Shown: positions 1 through 7,381 of the stretch, one piece after another
Numbering within the stretch: position 1 is the stretch's first letter
Layout: each line of letters begins with the position of its first letter
IMG/VR virus record: IMGVR_UViG_3300045282_000016
Coordinates: 1 to 25,783 of that record
Source of the DNA: a virus
Strand: one strand, 5' to 3'
DNA: 25,783 nt
Program-made: the position numbers and the translations under genes
The notes under the pieces: model-generated
Databases searched by the model: none
The model's input: the letters and a program-made list of their open reading frames with translations, nothing else
Told to the model about the DNA's origin: nothing

Positions 1-87
1 AAGTTTGTTTCCCTGCTTGAAGACCAGTCCTTGATTGACGGCGGCAAAGTTCTTCAGGATTTCTACGGTACGGGCTTGAAGCTGCAT
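1..87 (-). CDS. 45: DNA polymerase sliding clamp, N-terminal fragment (T4 gp45-like)
   Basis: Only the first 29 codons are inside the window; the gene runs off the left edge. The start is an ATG at 87 preceded by GGAGT eight bases upstream. The residues LKNFAAVNQGLVFKQG match the conserved start of T4 gp45 (LLKNFATINSGIMLKSG in T4, from memory). In T4, gp45 is the trimeric clamp that tethers the replicative polymerase to DNA and also activates gp55-dependent late transcription. Its position directly after gene 46 agrees with the T4 order, but the small genes found in T4 between 46 and 45 (rpbA and others) are absent here. The identification rests on a short fragment plus synteny. Confidence 0.82.
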   Translation of the reverse strand, partial: MQLQARTVEILKNFAAVNQGLVFKQGNKL

Positions 88-168
88 AATCAAATTACTC
101 CGGTTGTATTTTCACAGACTTATGTTATAGGATGGATGACGCTGGTTCTAGTTCATTGGTATACATTA
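88..168 (-). promoter_or_regulatory. Intergenic gap before the clamp gene, possible promoter
   Basis: These 81 bases separate the stop of gene 46 from the start of gene 45. This is one of the few real gaps in an otherwise overlapping gene string, so separate transcription of the clamp is plausible. On the minus strand there is a -10-like TATAAC (about 126-131), but I see no convincing -35 at 17 bases, no MotA-type box and no TAAATA late motif. It is recorded as a weak candidate only. Confidence 0.25.
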
Positions 169-1881
169 TCAGACGATCTTACTGAAGCCACCCTCGCGGT
201 CGATCTTGATGACCGAGCGAACCTTGTCGAGGATCTTCTCTGGGGTGTGGGTCACGATGAACACATTCAGGTCTTGCGTGGAGGTCAAGAGATCTGCCAA
301 GACCTCCGCACCACCCGCATCTAGGGATGAGTCAGCGACTTCGTCCAGAATCAAGAGATTGGTCGAGACATTACCTTGGAGACGGGCAATCTCGCGCCAT
401 GCAAGAAGCAGAGCCATATCCATTCGAAGCTTCTCGCCCTCACTGTATGAGTGATAGCTGAGCTTGTCGATACCACGGCTCATGATCGTCTCTTCGAACT
501 GCTCGTCCAATTCAAACCGCACGAACAGACCCAGGTGGTTGAGGTACTTGTTCACGGCCTGATTGATGATCGGGATGAATCGCTTGATGATCGTCGCCTT
601 GATGCCTGCGTCCGAGAGCATAGAGCCAATAATCTGGAGCGACTCGAACGACTTGACCTCGCGTTCGAGCTTCACGACCATCTTGGTGAGCAAGTGTTCT
701 AGGTTGACCAGATCCTTCTTGGCATCCTTGATCTTATCGAGATGGCCGACGCGGTCTTGCGAGAGTTCTGCTTCGAGGCCGAGCTTATGTGCCTCGAGTG
801 ATTCAATCTTACTCTTGATCTCTGAAAGTGCTCGAGTGTGCTCGTTGTATGATTCGAACTTGGTCTCGAACTCTGCAATGCTAGCTTCGAGTTCAGCGAT
901 TGCTGTGGACAGATCAACCTTGGCCTGTTCGAGCTGCGTGAGCTTGGTGAGAGTCTCGGCCATCTGTCGAGCATTCTCTTCTGGCTCGATTGCCTGACCA
1001 CATGTGTAGCAGTGATCGCCAGAGCCAAGGATCATCTTTCGATCCTCGAGCGTCATGATCTTGGCATCGATCTTGGCGAGGACCTGTACCTTGGCCTTCA
1101 GGTCTTGGAGTGCGTGCTGGTGCGTGACATTGTCGAACTTGAGACCAGCATCATCTAGGATGTACTTCTGCTCGTACAATGAGTTCAGTTCCGTCTCAGC
1201 GGCCTTGATGAACGATGTGAGCTTGTCGCTCTCGGCGTCTTGAGCAGATTTGTCAGCCGACTCTAGATCTCGAATGTAGGCCTCGCGGAGCTTGAGCTTC
1301 TCTTTCAAGACCGATACGCCGTTCTTGAGTTCTTGGATCTTTGTCTTGAGTTCTGAGTTCCGGTTGAAATGGATCTTGCTCATCTTGCTGAACACAATCA
1401 GGTTCAACATGACCTCGACAAAGGCTCTGCGGCGCCAGGTCTCGAGCTGCATGAATGTCGTGTGCTGGGCCTTGCCGACGAACACTGTCTGACAGGCAGA
1501 CGCATAGTCCATTCGAATGATCGACTCGAGCTTCTTCTGGTAATCCTTGTTCGAGCCAGCGTTCTGTAGCTCGTCGTTCTTGTAGACTTCGAACGCGTCG
1601 GGCTTGATTGCTCTGCGAATCAAGTAATCGTCTTGGCCATCCGTGAAGGTGATCTCGACGATCGCACCGCCACCATTCTTTGTGTTGACGAGGTCGCCCT
1701 TCTTGATCTTTCGATATGGCTTGCCGAAGAGTCCATAGCAAAGGACTTCGAGCACCGACGACTTGCCGGAACCATTCTTACCCAAGATCATCGTCGAGGG
1801 TGAACGCGTCAGATCAAGTTCGGTCCACGAGTTTCCGTAGCTCAGGAAGTTCTTCCATCGAACGGTTTTGAATACAATCAT
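169..1881 (-). CDS. 46: SbcC/Rad50-like recombination nuclease subunit (T4 gp46)
   Basis: A 570-aa ATPase subunit of the gp46/gp47 nuclease complex, the phage counterpart of Rad50/Mre11. It resects DNA ends to start recombination-dependent replication. Visible motifs are a Walker A (GKNGSGKSS, about residues 34-42), long charged coiled-coil arms on both sides of a zinc-hook CxxC (CYTC, residues 291-294), an ABC signature region (SEGEKLRMD, about 480) and Walker B with D-loop (LLILDE, about 509-514, then SSLD). The T4 protein is 560 aa, so this is full length. The ATG at 1881 overlaps the stop of gene 47 by 4 bases (ATGA), which implies translational coupling of the two subunits. No frameshift or missing catalytic residue is seen. 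Confidence 0.95.
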   Translation of the reverse strand: MIVFKTVRWKNFLSYGNSWTELDLTRSPSTMILGKNGSGKSSVLEVLCYGLFGKPYRKIKKGDLVNTKNGGGAIVEITFTDGQDDYLIRRAIKPDAFEVYKNDELQNAGSNKDYQKKLESIIRMDYASACQTVFVGKAQHTTFMQLETWRRRAFVEVMLNLIVFSKMSKIHFNRNSELKTKIQELKNGVSVLKEKLKLREAYIRDLESADKSAQDAESDKLTSFIKAAETELNSLYEQKYILDDAGLKFDNVTHQHALQDLKAKVQVLAKIDAKIMTLEDRKMILGSGDHCYTCGQAIEPEENARQMAETLTKLTQLEQAKVDLSTAIAELEASIAEFETKFESYNEHTRALSEIKSKIESLEAHKLGLEAELSQDRVGHLDKIKDAKKDLVNLEHLLTKMVVKLEREVKSFESLQIIGSMLSDAGIKATIIKRFIPIINQAVNKYLNHLGLFVRFELDEQFEETIMSRGIDKLSYHSYSEGEKLRMDMALLLAWREIARLQGNVSTNLLILDEVADSSLDAGGAEVLADLLTSTQDLNVFIVTHTPEKILDKVRSVIKIDREGGFSKIV

Positions 1882-2936
1882 TCGGTCTCTACCATGTTCG
1901 TGGCTTCGTCATAGATGTCCAAGAATATAGCCGTGAGCTGGCCCTTGTCAACCGTGTCATCTGTCACGGCGTCTGTGATATAGGCCGAGATCAGTTCTCG
2001 GTTGCTCATGTGTGAATAGTTGTCATCGATCACTGAGTTCGCCGTGAGTTCTGTCTCTTGGACATCACAGGCGAACGTCACACTGTTCATCTGGTCTAGA
2101 AATAGGTTGAACTTGGACTGGTTAATCTTTGAGTAAGAAGGAACCAGTACCTTGACAATTTTCTCTCGATGTTGCTGAAAATCGTACGTCTCATCGAAGT
2201 TCTCATTGTAATAGACTTTGTGGTAGATGTCAACTGGATTCTTGATGTGATCCATGTGCAGAGTCTTGGTATCGAGAATCCAGAAGCCCTTGTCTAGATC
2301 CCAGTCGGACCAGTTGGTCTGGAAGGAGTTCGAGAGATATCTGATGCGTCCGTCGAACGATATAGTATGGAAATGGCCAGACAGGACCAGGTCAAAGCGA
2401 TCGAACATGTTCGGTGCAAAGCCGCCTGTGCAGACGCTGCCCTTGTGCATCTCGAAGCCGTTGACTTCGAAGTGTCCACAGAGCGCGGTGCAGTCTGCAT
2501 TCTCGATCCACTTGAGTGACTCTTCGAGGTTGCCCTTGTGGATCCAGCTGATAAAGCCAGTCTTGAGGCCGTCGAAGTCGATCACTTCGTTCTCACGAAC
2601 CACGTGAATGTTCGGATACATCTCTGCCAAGAAATCCACGCTGTTGACTTCGTTCGTGTTCTTGAACGCAACGTCGTGGTTGCCATAGATCATCGTGACC
2701 TTGATACCCTTCTGGAAGAGTGGCCTGAACAAGACGTCCATGGCCTTCTTCAAGGCCAGTGTTCCGATCTTTGTCCGGTATTCCCAAGTGTCGCCTAGGA
2801 TCCAGACGGTGTCGATGCCTCGCCGTTCTATCTCAGGGAAGAAGGTATCACGGAAGAATGTCTCGTACTTCTCGAGGAAGAACGATGAACCATTCTTCAC
2901 ATCAAAATGAATATCCGTGATGCACGCGATTTTCAT
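1878..2936 (-). CDS. 47: Mre11/SbcD-like nuclease subunit (T4 gp47)
   Basis: A 352-aa metallophosphoesterase that partners gp46 in DNA end resection. The five-part metal-binding pattern of the calcineurin-like phosphoesterase fold is visible: DIH (residues 8-10), GDTWE (48-52), GNHD (85-88), CGHFE (153-157) and SGHFHT (186-191). T4 gp47 is 339 aa, so the length fits. The ATG at 2936 has AGGA eight bases upstream. Its stop overlaps the gene 46 start. It lies downstream of gene 55 with one 58-aa gene in between, matching the T4 55-47-46 order. Confidence 0.95.
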   Translation of the reverse strand: MKIACITDIHFDVKNGSSFFLEKYETFFRDTFFPEIERRGIDTVWILGDTWEYRTKIGTLALKKAMDVLFRPLFQKGIKVTMIYGNHDVAFKNTNEVNSVDFLAEMYPNIHVVRENEVIDFDGLKTGFISWIHKGNLEESLKWIENADCTALCGHFEVNGFEMHKGSVCTGGFAPNMFDRFDLVLSGHFHTISFDGRIRYLSNSFQTNWSDWDLDKGFWILDTKTLHMDHIKNPVDIYHKVYYNENFDETYDFQQHREKIVKVLVPSYSKINQSKFNLFLDQMNSVTFACDVQETELTANSVIDDNYSHMSNRELISAYITDAVTDDTVDKGQLTAIFLDIYDEATNMVETE

Positions 2937-2964
2937 TTGGCGTTCCTAGTAATACAAGCAATCT

Positions 2965-3141
2965 TCACTCTTCAAGTCCAATATACTCAGCAAGTTCTTT
3001 ACGTGCGTCGACAAATCGGCCACGTAGTTCTTGAAACGTTTCATCTTCAATCTCCGAAAATTCAGAATAGAACACAAAGGCATATTCGAAGCCCTCAGTG
3101 TCCACACAGTCTAACACGAACTCTTTGTCTTTTGCTTTCAT
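2965..3141 (-). CDS. Small acidic hypothetical protein between genes 55 and 47
   Basis: A 58-aa reading frame that starts MKAKDKEFVLDCVD and ends EYIGLEE. Its ATG at 3141 overlaps the TGA of gene 55 in an ATGA junction, and its stop leaves 28 bases before gene 47, which then has its own Shine-Dalgarno. It fills an otherwise empty interval, uses the same strand and is translationally coupled, so it is probably a real gene. The product is acidic, with two hydrophobic/aromatic stretches (FVLDCV, YAFVFY) and a charged helical C-terminal half. I do not recognise a family. T4 and relatives also carry small genes in the 55-47 interval, but I cannot claim homology. Confidence 0.7.
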   Translation of the reverse strand: MKAKDKEFVLDCVDTEGFEYAFVFYSEFSEIEDETFQELRGRFVDARKELAEYIGLEE

Positions 3142-3617
3142 GAATTGGTATCCCAGAAGAATTGTCCAACGTCGGACTGATCGATGTCATAGTTCTCACC
3201 ATCGTCCGACGTATAGGTCTCGTAGGTCGGATCGATCATCATCGCAACCTTGGTCGCTTGTTTCTTGCGCTCGTTCAAGATGCGACTCGTGAAGCTGCGC
3301 CAGATGATCAGACTCAAGAAGCCGAACGGGTTGACCTCGCCCGCCTTGCCGAGGCGCTTGGGGTCGAAGGCATTCGTCGCTCGAACAGCGTCCACGATGC
3401 CATCAGAGATCATCTCGTCGATGAACGTGTAGTTTCGGAAGTTGCCTCGCGAACCCATGTGGCGGGCCATGTCCATGATGACTCGGCCCACCGAATCAGG
3501 TAGTTTGGGTTTCTGCAGACCTTCAGCTTGAGCAGCGTCTGCTCGAATCTTCCAGTCACACAGATCGTCGTAGAGTTTCTTCTTGTCTACGTAGTGGATC
3601 TTCGGTAGGTCTATCAA
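3138..3617 (-). CDS. 55: RNA polymerase sigma factor for late transcription (T4 gp55)
   Basis: A 159-aa protein matching T4 gp55 (about 185 aa) in several blocks: YVDKKKLYDDLCDWK at the N-terminus, then YTFIDEMISDGIVDAV and FDPKRLGKAGEVNPFGFLSL, then a basic ILNERKKQATK segment. In T4, gp55 replaces sigma70 on host RNA polymerase and recognises a TATAAATA -10 element with help from the gp45 clamp. The reading frame opens with TTG at 3617, overlapping the TGA of the previous gene (TTGA). The next in-frame ATG is near residue 48 and would delete the conserved N-terminus, so TTG is the best start. The gene is coupled at its 3' end to the 58-aa gene. Confidence 0.87.
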   Translation of the reverse strand: MIDLPKIHYVDKKKLYDDLCDWKIRADAAQAEGLQKPKLPDSVGRVIMDMARHMGSRGNFRNYTFIDEMISDGIVDAVRATNAFDPKRLGKAGEVNPFGFLSLIIWRSFTSRILNERKKQATKVAMMIDPTYETYTSDDGENYDIDQSDVGQFFWDTNS

Positions 3618-3961
3618 TTTAGGACTCTCTGGTTGTTTTCGTGATATTCGTTGAACGACTTGTCGGGCGCCACGAAGGCCATTTCTTTCATCGAAATGAT
3701 CTTTTCATAGTTCCGAATGACATGGTATTCTGGAATCATGACCGAGATGATGTTCGACGTCAAGAATGGGATCGGCGACTGTGCCAGTGGGTGACCGAGG
3801 TTCAGCTGATCTAAGTATGGGACAAGATCGTAACCAATGATCTCGTGGTGCTTCTGTGAATAGTTGTAGTGAATCTCGTAGGGCCTGAGGATACCAATGA
3901 ACACAGGCGTCTGTGTTACGACATAGCCGACGATGAAGCAACCATTCGAGAGATGCAACAT
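3614..3961 (-). CDS. Conserved T4-like hypothetical protein between uvsW and gene 55
   Basis: The ATG at 3961 gives 115 aa beginning MLHLSNGCFIVGYV. The N-terminal half looks like a small beta-barrel: short beta strands with glycine turns, then FIGILRPYEIHYNY. It ends in a polar helix with PDKSFNEYHENN. Proteins of this general look (Sm-like, ending near a KYY/EYH segment) occur in other T4-like phages, but that is from memory and I assign no function. The start is uncertain. The frame stays open far back into uvsW, and a TTG at 4051 would give 145 aa with a 29-base overlap. The ATG has no clear Shine-Dalgarno. The 3' end overlaps the TTG start of gene 55. Confidence 0.7.
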   Translation of the reverse strand: MLHLSNGCFIVGYVVTQTPVFIGILRPYEIHYNYSQKHHEIIGYDLVPYLDQLNLGHPLAQSPIPFLTSNIISVMIPEYHVIRNYEKIISMKEMAFVAPDKSFNEYHENNQRVLN

Positions 3962-4022
3962 CCGAACCAGCGGTCTGTCTGATACCGGCTCAGACTGCGG
4001 GGTTTCTTCGGGTTGTCGCGGC

Positions 4023-5537
4023 TTACGACTCTGGCTGTATTTCTTCAGCAACGGCTGATTTGACAATCCGATATTTGAATCGTTCACTTTGGTAGATCTC
4101 AAGCCTGTGAATAGAATGGAGTAGCGTGATGTTGTACTTCTTATTTCCGCCTCTAGTAGTATATGAGAGGTCGTCCGCGACATCAATGAGTTTACATGAC
4201 TGTTTCCCAATTACCGCACGAAGACCACGACCGATTGTCTGTAGGATTCGAATGACCGACTTAAACGGGTGACAGAAGATGATATTGTGGACCTGCTTCA
4301 AATTCAATCCCGTCGACGCCGTGCCGTAGCTGCAGAGCAGAATAGCATTCGTCTCGGTCTCGAGAGTCTTTCGGATAATCTCACGGGCTTCGGTATCTAC
4401 CGAACCGGCGATGTAATACAATGGCTTGCCAGCAGCTTCACAGAGCGGCTTCAACATCTCATACAGGATCTGACCGTGCTTCTCGATGAAGTTGAAGAAC
4501 ATCATCGTGTTGCCTTTCGCATTCAGGGCCAGTTCGCAGAGGCGCTTGTTCCGCTCTGGGTGCTGGACGATGAAATCGATCTCTTGCTGGTATTCGAGAT
4601 GCTTGACCATATCGATCTCTGCATCCGAATACTTGAACTGTCGGACTTCGATATCAAGGCCTGCTAGGTCTCCGCTGTCCTGGAGGTCTTTGGTCGTCGC
4701 TACTCTTTGGATAGCGCCGAACTTGGCTTGCATGTCGAGTTCGTGAAGCTTTGATCCTCTGAGTGTTCCCGTCAAACCAACTCTGAAAGGAGCATGGGCC
4801 AGCTTGTCGATGATTCCTGAAATGACCTTGGCGTCTGCCTGGTGGGCCTCGTCACAGATGTAGGCACCATAGTGAGTGAACCATTCTGGTGTCTGGTTCA
4901 TGAGCGACTGCCATGTGCTGATGGTTATCCGCTTGTTCGTGAACTTCTCTTTGCCACCATAGATTTTGTGGACGTTGTCCTCAACAACAAAGTCGTCGGC
5001 GACATAGTCTTGGAAGTCTGTGTAGAGCTGCTCGACCAGAGAGGTCGTCGGCACCGAGATCACCACATTGTGTTCTGAATGCTCCAAGAGGTATCGACAG
5101 ACGAGATACGTGATATACGACTTGCCACTCGCTGTCGGCGAGAGGATCATGATCTTCTGGTGCTTCAAGATCGCTTCGACGGCGTCCACCTGGTACCACT
5201 TCGGAACGAACTTGCCAGTGTCATAGATCGCTTCAACCAGAGCAGCATCATAGATGCGATTCTTCTTGAAGTCGGCTTTGTTGGCGAACTCGATTGTGTA
5301 TCCTGACTTCTGGCAGAAGTCTACCAGTTTCGGAAGCAGGCCTACAAACAACTGTCGTGTCTTCAGATAGAAGAGACGCAGCTTACCGTCCCAGATTCCT
5401 GCCTTGAATTTTGGGGAGAACTTGTAACCGTCGACATAGAATCCGAACTCTTCATAGAGCTCGTATGCGATTGATTGATCGCACTCTATTCGACACTTCA
5501 GTTCGTTGACATAATGGATCCTGACATTAGCTTCCAT
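4023..5537 (-). CDS. uvsW: UvsW-type DNA/RNA-DNA helicase
   Basis: A 504-aa superfamily 2 helicase matching T4 UvsW in length (about 500 aa) and order. An N-terminal DNA-binding region (GYKFSPKFKAGIWDG, about 37-51) precedes Walker A (PTASGKS, 134-140), the DEAH box (229-232), motif III region GLTGTL (254-259) and a C-terminal RecA-like lobe with motif VI (QTIGRGLR). In T4, UvsW unwinds R-loops and branched recombination intermediates and shifts replication from origin-dependent to recombination-dependent initiation. Its ATG at 5537 overlaps the end of uvsY by 11 bases, so the two recombination genes are co-translated. Confidence 0.94.
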   Translation of the reverse strand: MEANVRIHYVNELKCRIECDQSIAYELYEEFGFYVDGYKFSPKFKAGIWDGKLRLFYLKTRQLFVGLLPKLVDFCQKSGYTIEFANKADFKKNRIYDAALVEAIYDTGKFVPKWYQVDAVEAILKHQKIMILSPTASGKSYITYLVCRYLLEHSEHNVVISVPTTSLVEQLYTDFQDYVADDFVVEDNVHKIYGGKEKFTNKRITISTWQSLMNQTPEWFTHYGAYICDEAHQADAKVISGIIDKLAHAPFRVGLTGTLRGSKLHELDMQAKFGAIQRVATTKDLQDSGDLAGLDIEVRQFKYSDAEIDMVKHLEYQQEIDFIVQHPERNKRLCELALNAKGNTMMFFNFIEKHGQILYEMLKPLCEAAGKPLYYIAGSVDTEAREIIRKTLETETNAILLCSYGTASTGLNLKQVHNIIFCHPFKSVIRILQTIGRGLRAVIGKQSCKLIDVADDLSYTTRGGNKKYNITLLHSIHRLEIYQSERFKYRIVKSAVAEEIQPES

Positions 5538-5952
5538 TCAAGAATTTCCTGAAATCAATCGCATTCTTGATCAAGAAGTTCCTTGCGTTCAACGTCTTGA
5601 TGAAGTTCTCGAGCAATTCGCATTTCATCGTCTGGATCTCAACCTTGCCCTTCAGAGCACTGAGCTCTGGATCAGAGTTCAAGTAAAGATCGACATCACC
5701 ACGCAGGACCTTGAAGTCAAGTGGCCGCGCCTTGTAGACGGCATCAGCAGCCTTGCCCATGTAGTAATGGACAGTGTCCTTCTTCAGGATGGCATACTCT
5801 TTCTCGAGTCCTTTGAGAAGTCGCAGTTCGTCCGTGAAGAGTCGATAATACTTGGCGTGAACCATCGGAATCCGGAGGGACTCCGTGTCCAGCTGAGCAT
5901 TATCTATCACAGAATCGGATTTGATCTCCGAATGAATATCTTCTAGTCTCAT
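5527..5952 (-). CDS. uvsY: UvsY-like recombination mediator
   Basis: A 141-aa helical protein. It begins MRLEDIHSEIKSDSVIDNAQL, closely paralleling the start of T4 UvsY (MRLEDLQEELKKDVFIDSTKL, from memory; 137 aa), and ends with NFLIKNAIDFRKF, like the T4 RGFAIKHIQDMRAF. UvsY loads the UvsX recombinase onto single-stranded DNA coated by gp32; neither partner gene is in this window. The ATG at 5952 overlaps the stop of the gene 3-like gene (ATGA), and its end overlaps uvsW. The order 3-uvsY-uvsW differs from T4, where uvsW/uvsY are separated from 1-3. Confidence 0.88.
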   Translation of the reverse strand: MRLEDIHSEIKSDSVIDNAQLDTESLRIPMVHAKYYRLFTDELRLLKGLEKEYAILKKDTVHYYMGKAADAVYKARPLDFKVLRGDVDLYLNSDPELSALKGKVEIQTMKCELLENFIKTLNARNFLIKNAIDFRKFLNGS

Positions 5953-6425
5953 TGGGCCATTCGTATGAATTCGAACTTCTGATATCGGAATGTCATCGGA
6001 CAGGTCAGGTTCACGGCATCACCGATTGACGACTCAAACTGCAGAGATGTGATCTGCGTCGGATAGGCATAGAGGAATCTGATAGTGACGATGGCGCGCT
6101 TGTTCGAGTTCGTGATGATAAGATTCAAGTGCTTCATCTCATTCACGACCGGCTCGGTGTCATTGATTCGGTCCATCCAGTTCTTGATAGACTCATAGTT
6201 CTTGAAGTCTTCATCAACCAAGAGGACGACGTTCAAGGGATCATATTCAAGTCGATTGCTCGGCACGCTGAAGTTGATCTTCTGGAACGGAGTATCGACA
6301 CCCATTGCCGTCAGACCTGGAAGCTCCGAGGTCTGGACAAAGTAGTTGAACTCCTCCAACCCCGGAATCTCCATCTTGAAGCTGGTTCCCAGGGCGGGAT
6401 TGCGATTGATCTGTTTGGATGTCAT
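5949..6425 (-). CDS. 3: Tail completion / tube terminator protein (T4 gp3-like)
   Basis: A 158-aa protein with the look of the phage tail-tube fold. LEYDPLNVVLLVDEDFKNY (about 59-77) is a typical tube-family block, followed by a WMDRI helix and a C-terminal beta-rich part (VTIRFLYAYPTQITSLQF, then MTFRYQKFEF). T4 gp3 (176 aa) caps the tail tube and has this fold. Choosing gp3 rather than another tube-like baseplate protein (48/54) rests on context: it directly follows gene 1, as 3 follows 1 in T4, and sits beside uvsY. The ATG at 6425 lies 8 bases after the gene 1 stop, whose TGAGG also serves as Shine-Dalgarno. A structural role is likely; the exact homologue is moderately sure. Confidence 0.75.
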   Translation of the reverse strand: MTSKQINRNPALGTSFKMEIPGLEEFNYFVQTSELPGLTAMGVDTPFQKINFSVPSNRLEYDPLNVVLLVDEDFKNYESIKNWMDRINDTEPVVNEMKHLNLIITNSNKRAIVTIRFLYAYPTQITSLQFESSIGDAVNLTCPMTFRYQKFEFIRMAQ

Positions 6426-6433
6426 GCGTTACC

Positions 6434-7174
6434 TCAAGTGTAACTGATTAGTAGTACTAATTCCCAGCACCACGACTTGAATCGCTGCCAGAGAGTCTTC
6501 TTGGCAGGCTGTGCATTCGTCACCATGAATGCCAAGTCTCCTGGATCTGTCACGCCTACTGGCTTATCGCCCTTCGACTGACCTGCCAGGATAGCTTCGA
6601 GCTTCTCATAGAGAACGTCGACGCCTTCGTTGTTGTTGATGAATGCATCGTCTGGGTGGATGCCGACGCCGGCTTCTGATTTGTGAGCAGCGACTTCATC
6701 AGCTTCTTCGCGACGCAGATGAATGACGAGACCACCGTTCTTTCGTACCCAAGACGCTTCGTTCTCGAATCGTACATCGGAAACGATCAGGCCAAGAGCC
6801 GGAAGAACTTCCATTTCCACGAAGCCGATACCCGGAACATCTTCGAACGTCGGTGTCTGTGCCCCGGTTACCGTCTCGAGGTATTTATCGGCCGCTTTGA
6901 TCCAGACATCTTGACCACAGAGTTCGCGGCCGTATTCGGTTCCCAGCCACTGCATGGCTTGACGCGGGCTGAAACCCCAGAACGGATCCACGGTCTCTTT
7001 GGTGTCTCGATTGTCGATGAATTTCTGATCCCATCCGAACAGGACCTTGACGGCCTCTTTCAACGGACGAGCGAATGAATAGGACGTGTGTCGAGCGAGT
7101 TTGGTCTGGACGAATCCGGCCGCGGTGTCTTTTCCTGATCCTGCAGGGCCAGCAATTCCGATCACTTTATACAT
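6434..7174 (-). CDS. 1: Deoxynucleoside monophosphate kinase (T4 gp1-like)
   Basis: A 246-aa P-loop kinase that phosphorylates dNMPs for the phage DNA precursor supply. Walker A GPAGSGKDT is at residues 9-17. SFARPLKEAVKVLFGWDQ, FSPRQAMQWLGTEYGR and the IVSDVRFENEA block are typical of gp1-type dNMP kinases (T4 gp1 is 241 aa). I take the ATG at 7174 rather than the TTG at 7180, because GAGGA lies nine bases before the ATG. It is the first gene after the gene 23 terminator. A near-consensus sigma70-type promoter and a roughly 100-base leader with two hairpins precede it, so early expression is likely. The C-terminus (WQRFKSWCWELVLLISYT) is an unusual hydrophobic tail of unknown role. Confidence 0.9.
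   Translation of the reverse strand: MYKVIGIAGPAGSGKDTAAGFVQTKLARHTSYSFARPLKEAVKVLFGWDQKFIDNRDTKETVDPFWGFSPRQAMQWLGTEYGRELCGQDVWIKAADKYLETVTGAQTPTFEDVPGIGFVEMEVLPALGLIVSDVRFENEASWVRKNGGLVIHLRREEADEVAAHKSEAGVGIHPDDAFINNNEGVDVLYEKLEAILAGQSKGDKPVGVTDPGDLAFMVTNAQPAKKTLWQRFKSWCWELVLLISYT
6882..6889 (-). promoter_or_regulatory. Possible late promoter inside gene 1
   Basis: The minus strand reads GATAAATA, one base from the T4 late -10 consensus TATAAATA. It lies inside gene 1 about 460 bases upstream of the gene 3-like gene, which as a virion gene would need late transcription. It is inside coding sequence, so chance is not excluded. Confidence 0.35.
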
Positions 7175-7203
7175 AGTCAATTGTCCTCACGATTGTTCAC
7201 ACT

Positions 7204-7231
7204 GTATTGTATAGGGTGATCCCTACAATAC
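7204..7231 (-). other. Leader hairpin upstream of gene 1
   Basis: On the minus strand GTATTG-TAGGG is followed by loop ATCA and CCCTA-TA-CAATAC, an 11-bp stem with a 2-base bulge. It ends about 30 bases before the gene 1 start. No U-run follows, so it does not look like a terminator. mRNA stabilisation or a translational control element is possible. Confidence 0.6.
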
Positions 7232-7255
7232 CTAGTGGGTTGCGATATTGTTTCT

Positions 7256-7277
7256 AATGTCTGTACGGCATGACATT
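7256..7277 (-). other. Second leader hairpin upstream of gene 1
   Basis: AATGTC and GACATT on the minus strand pair across a 10-base interval. With the hairpin at 7204-7231 this makes a short structured 5' leader just after the predicted transcription start near 7281. Confidence 0.45.
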
Positions 7278-7287
7278 TCGCCGACGA

Positions 7288-7316
7288 AGTATAAGACATC
7301 AGACATCGATTGTCAA
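7288..7316 (-). promoter_or_regulatory. Strong sigma70-type promoter for gene 1 and downstream genes
   Basis: The minus strand has TTGACA (7311-7316), a 17-base spacer and TATACT (7288-7293), which is a near-perfect match to the bacterial housekeeping promoter. It points left into gene 1 with an expected start near 7281. It lies just downstream of the gene 23 terminator, so it begins a new transcription unit. This fits early expression of nucleotide metabolism and recombination genes by unmodified host RNA polymerase. Confidence 0.85.
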
Positions 7317-7322
7317 CCACTC

Positions 7323-7351
7323 AAAAAGAAGCCCAACCGAAGTCGGGCTTC
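7323..7351 (-). terminator. Intrinsic terminator of the capsid operon
   Basis: On the minus strand GAAGCCCGAC, tetraloop TTCG, then GTTGGGCTTC form a 10-bp GC-rich stem with one G-U pair, followed directly by five T. It lies 31 bases after the gene 23 stop. This is a textbook rho-independent terminator closing late transcription of the head genes. Confidence 0.93.
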
Positions 7352-7381
7352 CTTGTTCTTTGAACTCTGTCGATATCCCTA

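Noticed and set aside
3962-4210. N-terminal extension of the gene after uvsW, giving 198 aa from a TTG at 4210
   Set aside because: It would overlap uvsW out of frame by 188 bases. The extra sequence is low-complexity Ser/Thr and explained by uvsW coding; a later start is more likely.
7175-7180. TTG start for gene 1 two codons before the ATG
   Set aside because: The Shine-Dalgarno GAGGA is well placed for the ATG at 7174, and family members start directly at M-x-K-V-I-G.
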